DNA of 64,000 nt. Source: Leuctra nigra (lineage: Eukaryota; Arthropoda; Insecta; Plecoptera; Leuctridae). The stretch is from assembly GCA_934045905.1 (NCBI GenBank), contig OW203773.1, positions 13,813,246 through 13,877,245 on the forward strand. The letters are read 5' to 3'. A program made the translations under genes and the position numbers. Of the stretch, positions 23,415 through 34,918 are shown piece after piece. Positions within the stretch are counted from its first letter, which is position 1, and the number at the start of each line of letters is the position of its first letter. The notes below the pieces were generated by a model, which was not told the origin of the DNA, made no database searches, and saw nothing but the letters and a program-made list of their open reading frames with translations.

Positions 23415-23705
23415 GTCCTTTTCTTGCTATTTTAAGTTGTTTTGTCATTTTTTTTTAATTATAGGGGAAAATAATATCAATTCAAGTTACAAATAAAATT
23501 GTTGTCTTCACAAAATGTCCATCCTCCACATGGATGACCAACAACGATACTTGACACATTGACATATTCAAATAATAATTTTAATTAATTTTAATTGGTC
23601 CATTTTAAGTTTTCGGGATTTTATGGTTATTCTTTTAATAGTTTTAAAGTACTATTTGCCTGCCTTTGGACGTTTCATGGGTCCTAAACAACCTAGCCCT
23701 ACTCA
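23415..23705 (-). repeat. Dispersed repeat, inverted copy of 5128-5460
   Basis: Contains the reverse complement of the 5.1-5.5 kb block, ending in CCTAGCCCTACTC. No coding content. Confidence 0.7.
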
Positions 23706-23892
23706 TTAGAGTACGGAGTCACACCTCACACAACTTCATCTTCCTCCTCTTCTATCTATCTTCTCTTCATCGCTCGTGATATAATCACGGTCTTCTGGAA
23801 ATTTCTACAAATTTGCAAAGGATTTTGAATTTCTAGAAGACCGTTTTACCATGGCAACACAATTTTACATGTAAAAATGTACTTTTCAGTTT

Positions 23893-25166
23893 GAAAAACG
23901 TAAAAATAAAGCAGTAAAACTCTCATAGCTCGGTAAAACGTTCACGAAGGTATACATTTAAAAATGTTATAATAAAATGTTGGATCTGATACACGCTATA
24001 GTCGTTTTTCAAAAAAATTCTATACATGGGAAAGCAGCCAAATATGCTCTTAAAAATATCAGCATGACTTTTTCCGTAAAAAGACGATTCATGAGATGAC
24101 TTTTTCATGATGACCATGTTGGACAAATTAGTTATTGTCTTATTGGAAATACCTCTGTTCAATTAGTTTTGCAAAACCTGGGAAAATTTAGAGAATTCAA
24201 TCTCATAATGGAGCAAATCTGTGCATTTTTGGATCTCATTATCAATATTTTTGTATATCTGGGGGTGTCAAGATGAAAAGTGGGTTAATCATTGACCCCC
24301 AATCCCCCCCCTTCCTACGCGCCTAAATAACTTGCCATTTGTTGCCCCGCAGGGTGTTTTTGTAGAATTTCATCAATTTCTAAGTGATTCTCGGACTCTC
24401 AAATGAATAAATTCAATCAAATAACCTTCCAATTGTTGCCCCGCAGGGTGTTTTTTGTAGAATTTCATCAATTTTTAAGTGATTCTGGGACTCTAAAATG
24501 AAAAAACTCAATCAAATAACCTTCCAATTGTTGCCCCGCAGGGCGTTATTTTTTCGAATTTCAAAATTTTTCGGTTCCAGATCTTTATTTAAATTATAAA
24601 GAGCCATTCAAAAACCACCAAGGAGCCGCAGGTTGCCGACCCCTGCCCTAGTTTTAACTTTTACCATGGTGCATTTGGCTGATTGCGTCACTGTCAATTA
24701 ACAGCGCACATTTCAGCAATGAGTCATGTCATACATGACGCGTTCTTCTAGTTTTTAAGGAGGGATCTCCGAATTTCATTTATGTATAGAAATCGTTCAA
24801 ATTTCTCTTATAAATAGATTTTTATGTTCTGCATCATAATATGGTGAGAAAAAGTGTCAACTTGAACTAATTTTCGAGATACATCGCTTCAAAGTTACAG
24901 TTTTTTCCAGTTAAACATTGCGACCATACAATTTTACAATTTTTCAAATTGAAAAACGTAAAAATAAGGCAGTAAAACTCTCATAGCTCGGTAAAACGTC
25001 CACGAAGGTATACATTTAAAAATGTTATTTTAAAATGTTGGATCTGATACACGCTATAGTCGTTTTTCAAAAAATTCTATGCGTGGGAAAGCAGCCAAAT
25101 ACGCTTTTAAAAATATCAGCATGACTTTTTCCGTCATGAAAAAGTCATCTCATGAATCGTCTTTTT
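23893..25166 (+). repeat. Pair of about 215-bp direct repeats with a 34-bp internal inversion
   Basis: The copies at 23893-24110 and 24949-25166 share CTCATAGCTCGGTAAAACGT, GTTGGATCTGATACACGCTA and GGAAAGCAGCCAAAT. At their 3' ends the segment 24077-24110 appears in copy 2 (25134-25166) as its reverse complement. Between them, at about 24340-24560, about two and a half units of roughly 108 bp repeat the motif TGTTGCCCCGCAGGG. Confidence 0.85.
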
Positions 25167-25856
25167 CTCACATTCATCGTTCCCCGATAATTTTGACCCC
25201 CCCACTCAAAATGAAGTTCCTACGCGCCTGAAGTTATTTGATTGAGTTTGTTCATTTAGAGTCCCAGAATCACTTAGAAATTGTTGAAATTCTTTCAAAA
25301 ACGCCCTGTGGAGCAACAACAAGAGGGGGGAAGGGGGGGATTCTTCAAAAAATCAGAATAAACTAGTAATTCAATTGATTATTTTCGGTGTATTATATTT
25401 GATTGCCTGCTGCGGCTCCCACTATTATCTAATTTATGAATTTTTGAGAAATTAGCTCCTTCACCAAAAAAAAGGTGCCGCCCCCTGACCTAGAGAAAAA
25501 CGCACTGTGTAACGCGTTGATTTGCGAGCATGTGTATTGCATGCGAATTAATATGCGTGTGTAAGTTGCTGTTCTGTTTTAGACCTTGGAAATGGAGGAA
25601 AACAAACTGATCAAATGCATCAAAAGCAGTGATAAATTCTTTGAAATGTCTTTAATTATTTCAAAGCAAACATAAAATGTCAAAAACTGACCGACTTTTC
25701 TGAAAATTTTCAGACTTATTAAATGTTCAAAGTTTTACGGTTAACAGTCAAACTATTCATTTTTAATTATCAAATATTTCAGGATTACGTTAAAAAGTTA
25801 CACTATTATCCTCCATACTATTCCTAACGTCTATAATGTCCTCATGATGACCTTAG

Positions 25857-26170
25857 GGGCTGTGCATAAAGGACGTCACGCTTCAGGGGGGAGGGGGGGG
25901 GGGGATCTGGAGCCAGTAGGACGTCACGTTTTGATTTAGATATTTTCAAGCATTTTAAATTTCAGTTGATATGTCGGGACCGGAAATTTCGCAAAAAACG
26001 ATAAATTCTGATACATTTTACAGTCAAAAATACTCTATTTAAGGGACGGTAGAGATAGATTTGTGACGTGATTTTAGGGGGGGGTCTCGAAAAGTGTGAC
26101 ACAGCGTGACAGGGGGGAGGGGGGGTCAAATTTTCCCATTTTTAGCGTGACGTCCTTTATGCACAGCCCC
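25857..26170. mobile_element. GGGGCTGTGCAT-family MITE, intact copy (Harbinger-like TSD)
   Basis: Inverted termini are GGGGCTGTGCATAAAGGACG and its complement, with TTA duplicated at 25854-25856 and 26171-26173. The interior holds two G-rich islands and GTGACGT motifs. Other copies are at 7.9-8.2 kb and 34.9-35.6 kb. Confidence 0.88.
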
Positions 26171-26973
26171 TTATACCTAGTGTTTGCGCTAAATCAGGTG
26201 TTTTGTGTGTTACCTAACTATAGAGTACACATTTGATAGTTTATATGCGAAAAGCCGTGTAAAAAGTATAAATGTAAATTTTTACAGTTAGGTAGGTACA
26301 GTTTGTTTTCAGTGTATAAAACCCCGATAAAATGATAATTGGGATTTAATTTTCATCAAATCAAACTTTTCTATAATGTTTGTTGTCAGTTTTGTATGAA
26401 ATATTTCAAGTTTGTTTATGTGTGTTTTTTGTTATATTATTGTTGTTTTTATTAATAAATTCCAATTCCCACCTGTGAAAAAGATTAACCAATAAGAATT
26501 CAAGGAATGAAACGAAATTAAAATTCAAGATTTATATTTCTTCGAAAATATTAGAAAAATAAACTTCTGAAAATGTCCGAAAATATTTCCATTTTTGTGG
26601 AAATCATTTTCAACTTTCATTTCCAGTGCTCGCTCATCAAAGCGTTACAAGCGTTTTCCTAGCTATAATTTGATGTTATAGGCACTGAGTGACAGTTCAG
26701 TAACGTGCCATTCAGAAGTTGTTTACCAGATCGCCGTGTCGATTCGGAGATCAAAGATAGGTTATGAACCAATACTTGATTTCCATCATCAACAATTATT
26801 GCTATCTCTTTTGTTAGTCGTTTCGGCACGATCTCTATACCAACATTCTATTGTTACGTACACAAACAAAACAACAAAAAGTTTGATCACGCAATGGTGA
26901 CATATTCTATTATGACTCAATAGACACAAACACTTTATGAGCACGCATAAGAAAACAAAGAGGTAGCAGTTAT

Positions 26974-29900
26974 CAGTGGCGGTTTGTGGGTTTGAAAAGT
27001 GGGGAGGCAGAAAATATTTATAATTACGTTTAATAAACTTACCATATTAGCGGAAGGATAAATCAATACGGCGATCTTTCATTGCAGCAAAGAAGTCAGT
27101 TATCCGGTCATACCACTGTGATGTTTTTTCCATGCGTGTGACTAGACTTTTCTCAATACTGATTTGAGCAAGGGATGTCAACCGTTCTTGGCCCATGGTG
27201 TTGCGGGTGAAGCTTTTGATACGCTTTAAACACGAGAAACTTCTTTCTGTACTAGCCGACGTAGCTGGAATTGTCAGCACGAGCTCGAGAAGTCTCTTCA
27301 CTTGGGGCATTGACTGGTCTAATTCATTGCTAACAAAGAACAGCAGCAATGCTGCAATAGAAGAACAGTTTTCCCACAGTTCCTTGTCGCCGTACAGAAC
27401 CATAAGTTCGCATTTTAATGCAATCACGTCGAAGTACCTGCCATATTGTTCTGTAATAACTCTTGGCCGTATACGTCAAATTTGGATACGTCAACAAGTG
27501 CTAAAAAAGCCACCTTTTCAATGTCACCGAAACGTGTCTCAAGCTGACCAAGGATGTTATCATGGATTTCGAAGTAGAGGGCTCTGATGTTTTGACGGAA
27601 ACTTGCTTGCTGGATGTTGTTTCGACATGCACGTCGCACCACGGGCTCGTCGGATATCAGTTCTCTCACTTCAGCGTAAACTGTATCGAACTCTCGATCG
27701 GACCTTAGACGCCGGATGGATTCAGTGGCTGCCAAAATACGCCTTTGACAGAATTCAATGTCTGTTGATTTCGATTGTAATATCTCATACAGAATGTCAG
27801 TAAAATGGAAAATCTTGCGGTAAGTATACAGTAAGAACATGAATTGGAAGTTTTCTAATGCGTTAATAAGTCCAACCGATTCACGGATTGCTTCATCATC
27901 GAAAGTCGGTGAATCTCTGATTGTTTCGAAGACTTCGAGCAACTGCTCGCGGTGGCTAGCCACAGTCAAGACCGCACGAGAAGTGTAATTCCAGCGCGTT
28001 GGTGCGTTCGTGGGAAGTCGTCTATTTTGGACACTATCAAGAACGTTAGTTCTTTTGGTTGATTTGGAAAAAAACGTTGAGAAACCTGCCAGTGTGCTGA
28101 AAAATATGCGTACATCTTTAATTACGTTCGCCCCTTTACTTAGAACCAAGTTTAATTTGTGTGCATAGCAGTGCACGAATAGGGCCTGTGGGGCAACCTC
28201 CTTTACTTTTGCTTGTAGTCCATTTAGCTCCGACGACATCCGCTGCTCCATCATATGTTTGGGCAACGAGCTTTTCTTTATAGTTAAACTTGCTGAACTC
28301 CTTTTTTAACAATGCATTCAAACATGTTGCGTTGCGGCCAGCACTGACGTCGAAGAATCCCATGAACCTTTCAACTGCTTTTCCTTCCTTCACGTATCTT
28401 ATGATAATAGATACTTGTGATTTACACGAGATGTCGGTGCTCTCGTCTATTTCCAAAGAGAAAAACGGAACTTCTGAAATTTCCTTACTGATTTCTTCCT
28501 GTATAACGTGAGTCACTGACTCAATAAGTTCGTTTTGAGTTATTTTTGATTCACCAGTGAAAACTGTGGACTCTTGAGTGGCTCTTAGAACTTCATCGTA
28601 TTTGCACAAATGTTCATACTGTTCTCGGTAGTTACCCTTGTTCGCAGAATCTTTACCTTCATCACGGCCACGGAAAGCTTTCTCTTGCCGAGCTAATAGC
28701 GTAGTAATGTCTATAAGTCGCTTTAATACGAGGCGATTCTGAGTAACTCTGGCATTGTGAAGCTCATTTTGAATTCGAATCCCCTGGTCAATTGCATGAT
28801 CAATCATCTGTCGTCCCAACAGTCGATATCGTACGTCTGCTTGCCTATGCGCAGTGGATTCCGCATGTCTCGCTAATGAACGAGGCAAGTTCTTCCAATC
28901 TTTGTAACCTTCGCCATTCCACACGATGCATTTGCCACTCGCAGGGAATAATACACACGACCAGCAAAATAATGCGCTTTTAACTTCACTTCCTGCAAGC
29001 CATGCATATTTATCATACCAAGAAGTCGAGAATGATCTGTTATAAGAATGTCTCTTCGACCCACTGGCCTGTACTAGGTCAATCTTGGGGGTAGGTCTGC
29101 CAGCGGTTTTTATTTGCACCCTCTCATTAAAATCACGGCTACATAACGGCACTTCTAACAGTTTGTCCACAATATTGCTTTTGTCCACTTGGTTACCAAC
29201 TTCCATATTTAAATATTATGATAAAACTTTCTTGGTAAGAAATAAGAATATCAAACCGTCTTTACGTATGTACAACACAGAGCGTGTATTTCTACCTAGC
29301 ACTGTTCATAGGATCTCCCCACGACTCGACAAAACCGCACCACGATCTCCTGTTCAATTCACATCATAACCGCACTTTTCACTTTGCTTGCTCACAATAA
29401 CTAAACGCGACGGAGTCAAATTAAACAAAACCAAAACACTATAAAACACAATTCACTAAAACAATTAAATACATCAAAGCGACTGAAGTAAACATTCGTC
29501 ACTATTATTTCAATTTGAACGTGGTATTTCACTGCACATGATTTTAGGCTACCATAATAATCGTGTCACCGATGCTAGGCGGTAAGAACAGGGGAAAAAC
29601 CGGCGCGGGCAGCAGAAACTTCGTCGTTTCCTCGGACCCTCTCGGGCATGTTCGCCGCCTCCCTGACGTCATCATAGCTCTGCATGCGTTGCGCTCACCC
29701 CGCACTCCCGCGCTTGCCCCTCGCCTGTATGAATCGGAGGCTACACGGCGGCTGTAAGCATCTCAGCCTCCCTTGCAGTCCGCGTATACAGCTAGCGTGT
29801 ATTCAGCAGCGCGCGCGCACTCATTGTCGGGGATTGGCGTGGCGAATTAAACCGATCAGTCAAAGTAAAATACTTATCTTTATATAATTTAAAATTTAAA

Positions 29901-30010
29901 TGATATTCACAATTATATATGAAGTTAAGAGTTGTAAAATACGATTCTCCCTTTCTTCTCTTATTTTGGGGAGGCACAGCCTCCCTTGCCTCATGCACAA
30001 ACCGCCACTG
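26974..30010 (-). mobile_element. Full-length hAT transposon with 8-bp TSD
   Basis: The inverted termini CAGTGGCGGTTTGTG are identical over 15 bp at both ends. GCAGTTAT is duplicated at 26966-26973 and 30011-30018. The 3037-bp element carries a minus-strand transposase gene (27047-29206). The 3' duplication forms part of the TATATATA box of the downstream secreted-protein gene, so the insertion replaced that gene's upstream promoter region. Confidence 0.95.
27047..29206 (-). pseudogene. hAT transposase (ZMYM1-like, TTF finger + DUF4371 + dimerisation domain), two frameshifts
   Basis: The first frame (29206 to about 28250) contains SALFCWSCVLFPASGK and FFSLEIDESTDISCKSQVS, matching the TTF-type finger and DUF4371 region with the conserved DESTD aspartate context. 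The second frame (to about 27430) has ALFVHCYAHKLNLVL. The third (27427-27047) ends with PATSASTERSFSCLKRIKSF, the hAT C-terminal dimerisation motif. The frame changes lie near 28250 (one extra base in the YDGAA region) and near 27430. All core blocks are present in order, so decay is recent or the breaks are sequencing errors. The product would cut and paste hAT-family DNA in the nucleus. Confidence 0.9.
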
Positions 30011-30015
30011 GCAGT

Positions 30016-30023
30016 TATATATA
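30016..30023 (+). promoter_or_regulatory. TATA box of the small secreted-protein gene
   Basis: TATATATA lies 57 bp upstream of the initiator ATG, with a possible start site at ATCACTTG (30048-30055), about 30 bp downstream of the box. The first three bases of the box belong to the hAT target-site duplication. Confidence 0.6.
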
Positions 30024-30366
30024 CCTACTCCTGACACTTGTAGAACATCACTTGTCTGTTGGCTGACGAAGACTTCAAGATGGCTGCTCTAAGATTACTA
30101 CTTTGTGTTGCCATAGCAACCTGCATCAGTACTATACAGGTAAGCCTCAGTTGTATAAGTCTTTATTTGTGATACAATTTTATTATAAAGGTTGTAAATA
30201 AATAGATACATAGAAGAACGATACATGAAATAATACAAATGGTTTGATTTAATAGGGAATATGCAAAAGTTTTTCAATGCGGTTAAAATACAATATTTCA
30301 AAATAACAATACATTTGTTGGTAAAACACACTATTGGTATTTTCAATCTCAAAAGTGTACATTTAA

Positions 30367-30517
30367 AATCAGTGTAAATTCTGGCGGGAAAACACTATCA
30401 CGGCAATACTGCATGTGATGTCATATTTTATTGTAACCATGGCAACATCATTGTTGGTTGATATAAAATGACATCACTCGCCGGGATGGCGTTTTCCCGC
30501 CAATATTTACACTGATT
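30367..30517. mobile_element. MITE in intron 1 of the secreted-protein gene
   Basis: Inverted ends are AAATCAGTGTAAAT...TGGCGGGAAAAC and GTTTTCCCGCCAATATTTAC with ACTGATTT. About 150 bp, non-coding. Confidence 0.75.
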
Positions 30518-31553
30518 TTCAATATTATATTTATGAATGAAAATTTACACTTTTTAGTGAGAAAATAGTGCGATTTACCAACAAATATGTTGTTATTTTG
30601 AATTATTGAATTGTGCTTGTTGCAGGCACTTTTTAGGATACGATTGGAGTCAAAATGTGTCGAAGAATTTTTTTGAAATATTCATCATGATTAGATAAAA
30701 TACAAACTTTTTGCTGAAAAAAATCACATTTTCTTGTCTAATGAGTGCCGAATGAAATTAAATTTTAAAAATGTGCCAAGTGATAACCCTAAGGTTGTCT
30801 TTTATCTAATTATGATTCAAATTTGAGGTAAATTGGTTAACGGGTTAAGTCTCCAATCGTATCGGAAATTTCATAGTTTTGCATGATTTTGTTGAATAAT
30901 CGGCGCCTAATTATTAACAATGCATGCAAGAAGCAAAAATGAAAAAGTGACTGATCGTGAACATCCTGTCAAAGTTACACCCACTTATGAAACATTTCTC
31001 TCTTAATTTTCTAAAACGGCCGAGCGCTTGTATCACCTTAAATCTTTTCTACTACCTACTTGAACTTGTTTTAATTTTTATCTACTACGAGAGAAAAGTT
31101 ATTTTAACAATGAACTTTTGAACTTTGGATCACTAAATACTAATTCGCAATGAAAAAGGAATGCTCGCTTAACAACGAGTTGTACACATTTCGTTTTTAA
31201 TTTCCTCAATAAATTATAGCTAATTATCTGTCCATGGGCGTCCGCGGAATTTTTGCCAGGTGGTGAGTAGGCAAGGAAAAGTAAAAAGGTACCTATCTCA
31301 CGTTAAGAGGTGGGGGCGAATTCCCAACCCTGCCCGCAGGGCGGTTTTGTTTTTTGGACGCTTTGAAATCAATTTTGAGACGTTATGAGGTGTATTTTGT
31401 TGAAATACCATCTTTTTTTTAATGTTACACGTTTGGGGTGGTGGATGGAATGGCCCCACCTTGCCCCACAGGGCATTTTTAGGGCTTTTGACACTTTCAA
31501 ACAAAATGAATACATGAAACACCACCAAAAAAATACATTCATTTGTTTTGCAG
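30518..31553 (+). other. Rest of intron 1 of the secreted gene; dispersed repeats
   Basis: Holds a copy of the 13.3-kb repeat family at about 30827-31040 and a GC-rich block of the CCTGC(G/C)GGGC family at about 31240-31500. No exon seen. Confidence 0.6.
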
Positions 31554-31640
31554 GGCGACCCCGCGACCTGCCCCGGCCACCTGTACCCAGACGTGAACGG
31601 TACAATTCACGGCAAGCTCCAAGGCGATATGAGCGGCGAA

Positions 31641-32412
31641 TGAGTTAGTGGAATGTGTTAAATCATTCAAATACTTAGGTGTGTTGTTGGATGTAAATCT
31701 AAGTTTTAAACAACATATACTGTACATAGAGAACAAAATCAGAAAAAAAACTTAGCTACCTTAGTAGGATAGGTCAGCACCTGACAGTAGCCACAAAACT
31801 ATGTATATATAACACTATTATTAAACCACACCTTACCTTTTGTATGATTTTATTGTATCAGGCATTTAATACAGATATTGAAAGACTACAGATTCTACAA
31901 AATAGAGGCATGAGGATTATTCTGAAATGTAGTAGATATACACCTGTAAATACTATGTTAAAATCTCTAAATTGGCTAAGGATTAAGGATTATGTGTATT
32001 TTCAAGGCATGTGTTTTATTTACAAACTTCAAAATGGTCTTCTACCTGCATATTTTACAAACACTGAAAAAGTTGAAAATGTCCATCAGCATTACACGAG
32101 AGCGCATAATAATTTTTTTCTAAACCATGTTCATAAACAATCATCGGCCAAATCTTTATTTTATCTTGGGATTCGTTCTTTTAATGCTCTTCCACTTAAT
32201 GTTAAAAGTGTGAGGAGTCTTAGCATATTTAAAAGCAAACTTTTAGAAATTATAATGACGGAAACATTTATGTTGGCATCCTGATTGGATTGTTCTATGT
32301 TTTTGGTGTGTTAATTCTTTGGTTTGTGTCTTTATTGTGTATCTTTATGTATCTTTGTATTGTACTGATTTGTGAAAGATAGCGCTTGCGCTAAATAAAG
32401 AATTATTATTAT
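31641..32412 (+). mobile_element. 5'-truncated CR1/L2-like LINE inside a coding exon
   Basis: Encodes the reverse transcriptase C-terminus: FKYLGVLLDVNLSFKQHI, then after a one-base slip in an A run near 31750, TFCMILLYQAFNTDIERLQ through SIFKSKLLEI. The 3' end has a small hairpin AGCGCTTGCGCT followed by AAATAAAG and an (ATT)n tail, as in CR1-like elements. No target duplication is evident. Confidence 0.85.
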
Positions 32413-32577
32413 CTTGACGGACTTGTGGCACTGGACGTTGTACTTAATGAGGCATTTCAACAGGAGTTGACTTGTCTGACTAGCACGTTCGAAGGCGAAC
32501 TTGTGATTGACGGGCCGTATGACGTCACTCTTCAGGGCACAATTGTGTTGCGTCGTCGTCCCACACCGCAGTGCTGA

Positions 32578-33100
32578 GTCTATCATGGACAAACATATCT
32601 GAACAATATGCTTATTTAATAGATAGAATGCAAGAAAAAGTAGTATGCTAGCCGAACTAATTTCCTAGATTTATCATTCAATAACTTTGAGTTTACCCTC
32701 TATATGGCAAGTTGAAAAATTAGTAATTACTAATTTTCCTAGTAAATATTAGATTTAGAGTATTTTCCGCCGATAGATTTTATCTTAAAACTAATATTAT
32801 GTGTATAAAACATTGATCATAATAGTAATCTAATAAATATATTATATAAGTAATCTGATATTAATATGTGTATGATTTTAAATGTTAAAAACCAATATCT
32901 AAATAATTTTCCTATTTCTCCTGTCTTAAAAAATGTCCTCATATTATATAAATGTGTATAAAAGTATAAAGGCGCTCATATAGTGAGCATAATGTGCATA
33001 CAGGAGCATAGGAAGGGGGGGGGGGGGGGGGGGTATAATGTTTAAAGATAAAATATTTACTGCCAAAATCAAGTATATTTTCATAACAAACATCACTAAA
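32578..33100. other. 3' flank of the secreted gene
   Basis: AT-rich; an AATAAA lies near 32832. A run of G at about 33016-33033. No gene seen. Confidence 0.45.
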
Positions 33101-33109
33101 ATTATTTCA

Positions 33110-33700
33110 ACAATCATTATTCGAACAAACAAGCGATACGTGATGGAGCCACTACCGACAGGAAACTTTTTAGATGCACTTTTTTATTTAGAAGTTCGTG
33201 CTTCCATATATAGGGCAGCGAAAAAGGAGAAACAATTGAAGTTTTGATTTAGTTACAAGTTTACTTTTTCAGCCATAACAAACAACTAAAGCAAATTTTA
33301 TATCATTTATTTATATAAATATCTCCTTTCTATCCTCCATTTTACACCCTATCTCTAGTACCAAAGAATCCACCAGAGGTCAGTCGTGTTCCTTGTTTTC
33401 TCGAATATCCACGAAACTTTGCAAATTTCAAAATTTGAACCAAACAGTCCCATATCTAGTGGAGCGGTCGCTCCACCCAGCCAAGTCGTACTGTACACTC
33501 ACAGTCACTCAACATACCGTAAATGCCTATATAAACTGAGGAGCAGACCAACTACTTTTACTGTAAGCAACAACATGGCATTTTCGGCCTACTGGATCTC
33601 AAAATTGAAAAATCTCACATTGTTGCGATTCATTTGTTTTCTATTATTTACTTGTATCGTGGTAAATGTTTCCATCGTAATCATCAAGCTCCCTTAAGGT
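33110..33700 (+). repeat. Dispersed repeat, copy 2, with TATA-containing end
   Basis: Matches 3088-3725 in order. It continues with CTAGTGGAGCGGTCGCTCCA (a near-palindrome), CAGCCAAGTCGTAC, a CTATATAAACT box and GGCATTTTCGGCCTACTGGA; the same run recurs at 42750-42910. The palindrome and TATA box suggest the promoter end of an unidentified element. Confidence 0.65.
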
Positions 33701-33804
33701 TGATTTCGTAAATATCGATCTCAAGTGACATCTGTACCTACGATCACCACACTTCATCTACTTACAATATCAGCTCTGAAATTAAAGTCATACCTACCCT
33801 TATG

Positions 33805-33957
33805 CCCGGTTGTACAATGTCCCGATAAAGTTAGCGGTAGGATTTATCGGCTGAAACCATGGCAACAGCCAATGAAACACAGCCATCTAGACCGCTAAAG
33901 TCCACTTTAGGCTAAAGTGAACTTTATCTTACTTATCGGGACATTGTACAACTGAGG
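33805..33957. mobile_element. MITE
   Basis: Inverted ends GTTGTACAATGTCCCGATAA and its complement. Non-coding, about 150 bp. Confidence 0.75.
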
Positions 33958-33960
33958 TGG

Positions 33961-34054
33961 GATTCTATAACTACATTACGACCGCTTAGCAATTTCTTCC
34001 ATAAGGATTAACATTGAAATAATTGCTAAGCGGTCGCAATGGAGTTATAGAATC
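33961..34054. mobile_element. Mini fold-back element, family member 1
   Basis: About 34-bp arms containing GACCGCTTAGCAATT. A second member at about 34476-34558 has GGTCGCCTAGCAATT arms and the same loop (TAAGGATTAACATTGAAAT versus TAAGATTAACATTGAAAT). Both are followed by AGAATCAGGGCCC. Confidence 0.75.
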
Positions 34055-34475
34055 AGGGCCCCGGGCCTTAGTGAATTAAGTCCTTAATTCACTTGCCATT
34101 CCCCCATATTCTTTGATATTTCGTGCTTATCACCACAACCACACATTACATGATGTACGAATTAAAAATACATATTTAGCAAAGCGTTAGTTTTATATTA
34201 CTTATTTATGCATTTAATTTCAATTAATAAGATATATTTACGCTGTTAAAATCTTAGAGTTGATTATATAGTTAATCGTTTAGTTCATAATTGATCATAA
34301 TTCATAATTGACTGAAAGGATTGGTCGGCCACTCAGTCAAGATCGTACAGTACACACACATAATATATTTACTAGAATAAAATAAAGAACTCTGAACCCT
34401 TGAATTAAATCATTGGCAATTGTAAACATTGTCCCATCATGTCCGATCCTCATCTCAAAATTGACGCTAAAAATT

Positions 34476-34558
34476 GACTCCATTGCGGTCGCCTAGCAAT
34501 TTTTCCATAAGATTAACATTGAAATAATTGCTAGGCGACCGCAATGGAGTTGTAGAAT
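34476..34558. mobile_element. Mini fold-back element, family member 2
   Basis: Same loop and 3' flank as the element at 33961. The arms differ by compensating changes on both sides of the stem (CTTAG/CTAAG versus CCTAG/CTAGG), so pairing is kept. Confidence 0.75.
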
Positions 34559-34918
34559 CAGGGCCCTGGCAACGATTTGAGAACTTCGAGATACTAGTGG
34601 TCAAGATGGAGGTTTTCTCGGTCTGGAAAATGTATCACATGGAATAATATAGAACAGCATTTGTTTAGATAGATGACAAACATTGATATTGAACAAGTCA
34701 GGCTTACAAGTACTAAATTAAAAAAAAATAGTAATGATGATACTAAGCCCTCGGTCGTTTTTGCAAATTCAGAGAGGAAAACTGTTTCATAAGTGGGTGT
34801 AACTTTGATAGGATGTTCACATGATCAGACTGATTGCATATTAGTAGAACTTTTAAATTTTTGCTTGGTGCCTATTCAACAAAACCGCTAAAAAATATTA
34901 AATTTCCGATACGATTTG

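Larger units (their letters stand above)
30080..32577 (+). pseudogene. Small secreted protein gene, exon 2 split by a LINE insertion
   Basis: Exon 1 (30080-30139) encodes a 20-residue signal-peptide-like start, MAALRLLLCVAIATCISTIQ, followed by GTAAGC. Exon 2 starts at 31554 after TTTTGCAG, in phase 0, reading GDPATCPGHLYPDVNGTIHG through GDMSGE; it is then interrupted at about 31641. The same frame resumes at 32413 with LDGLVALDVVLNEAF and ends in RRRPTPQC with TGA at 32575. Together they would make about 103 residues with four cysteines after the signal core region or within it, and one NGT glycosylation site. The join GE-LD restores an unbroken run of alternating hydrophobic strands. As it stands, the insertion places a TGA right after GGCGAA, leaving a 49-residue product. 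I do not recognise the family. An unusual splice removing the LINE cannot be excluded. Confidence 0.75.

Noticed and set aside
23893..25166. CRISPR-like array
   Set aside because: The repeats here and at 12.7 kb are eukaryotic direct repeats or minisatellites without the repeat-spacer layout; the window is an insect genome.
33448..33630. Endogenous parvovirus (densovirus) terminal hairpin
   Set aside because: The palindrome and TATA box are suggestive, but no capsid- or NS-like frame lies nearby in either copy, so I keep it as an unclassified repeat.
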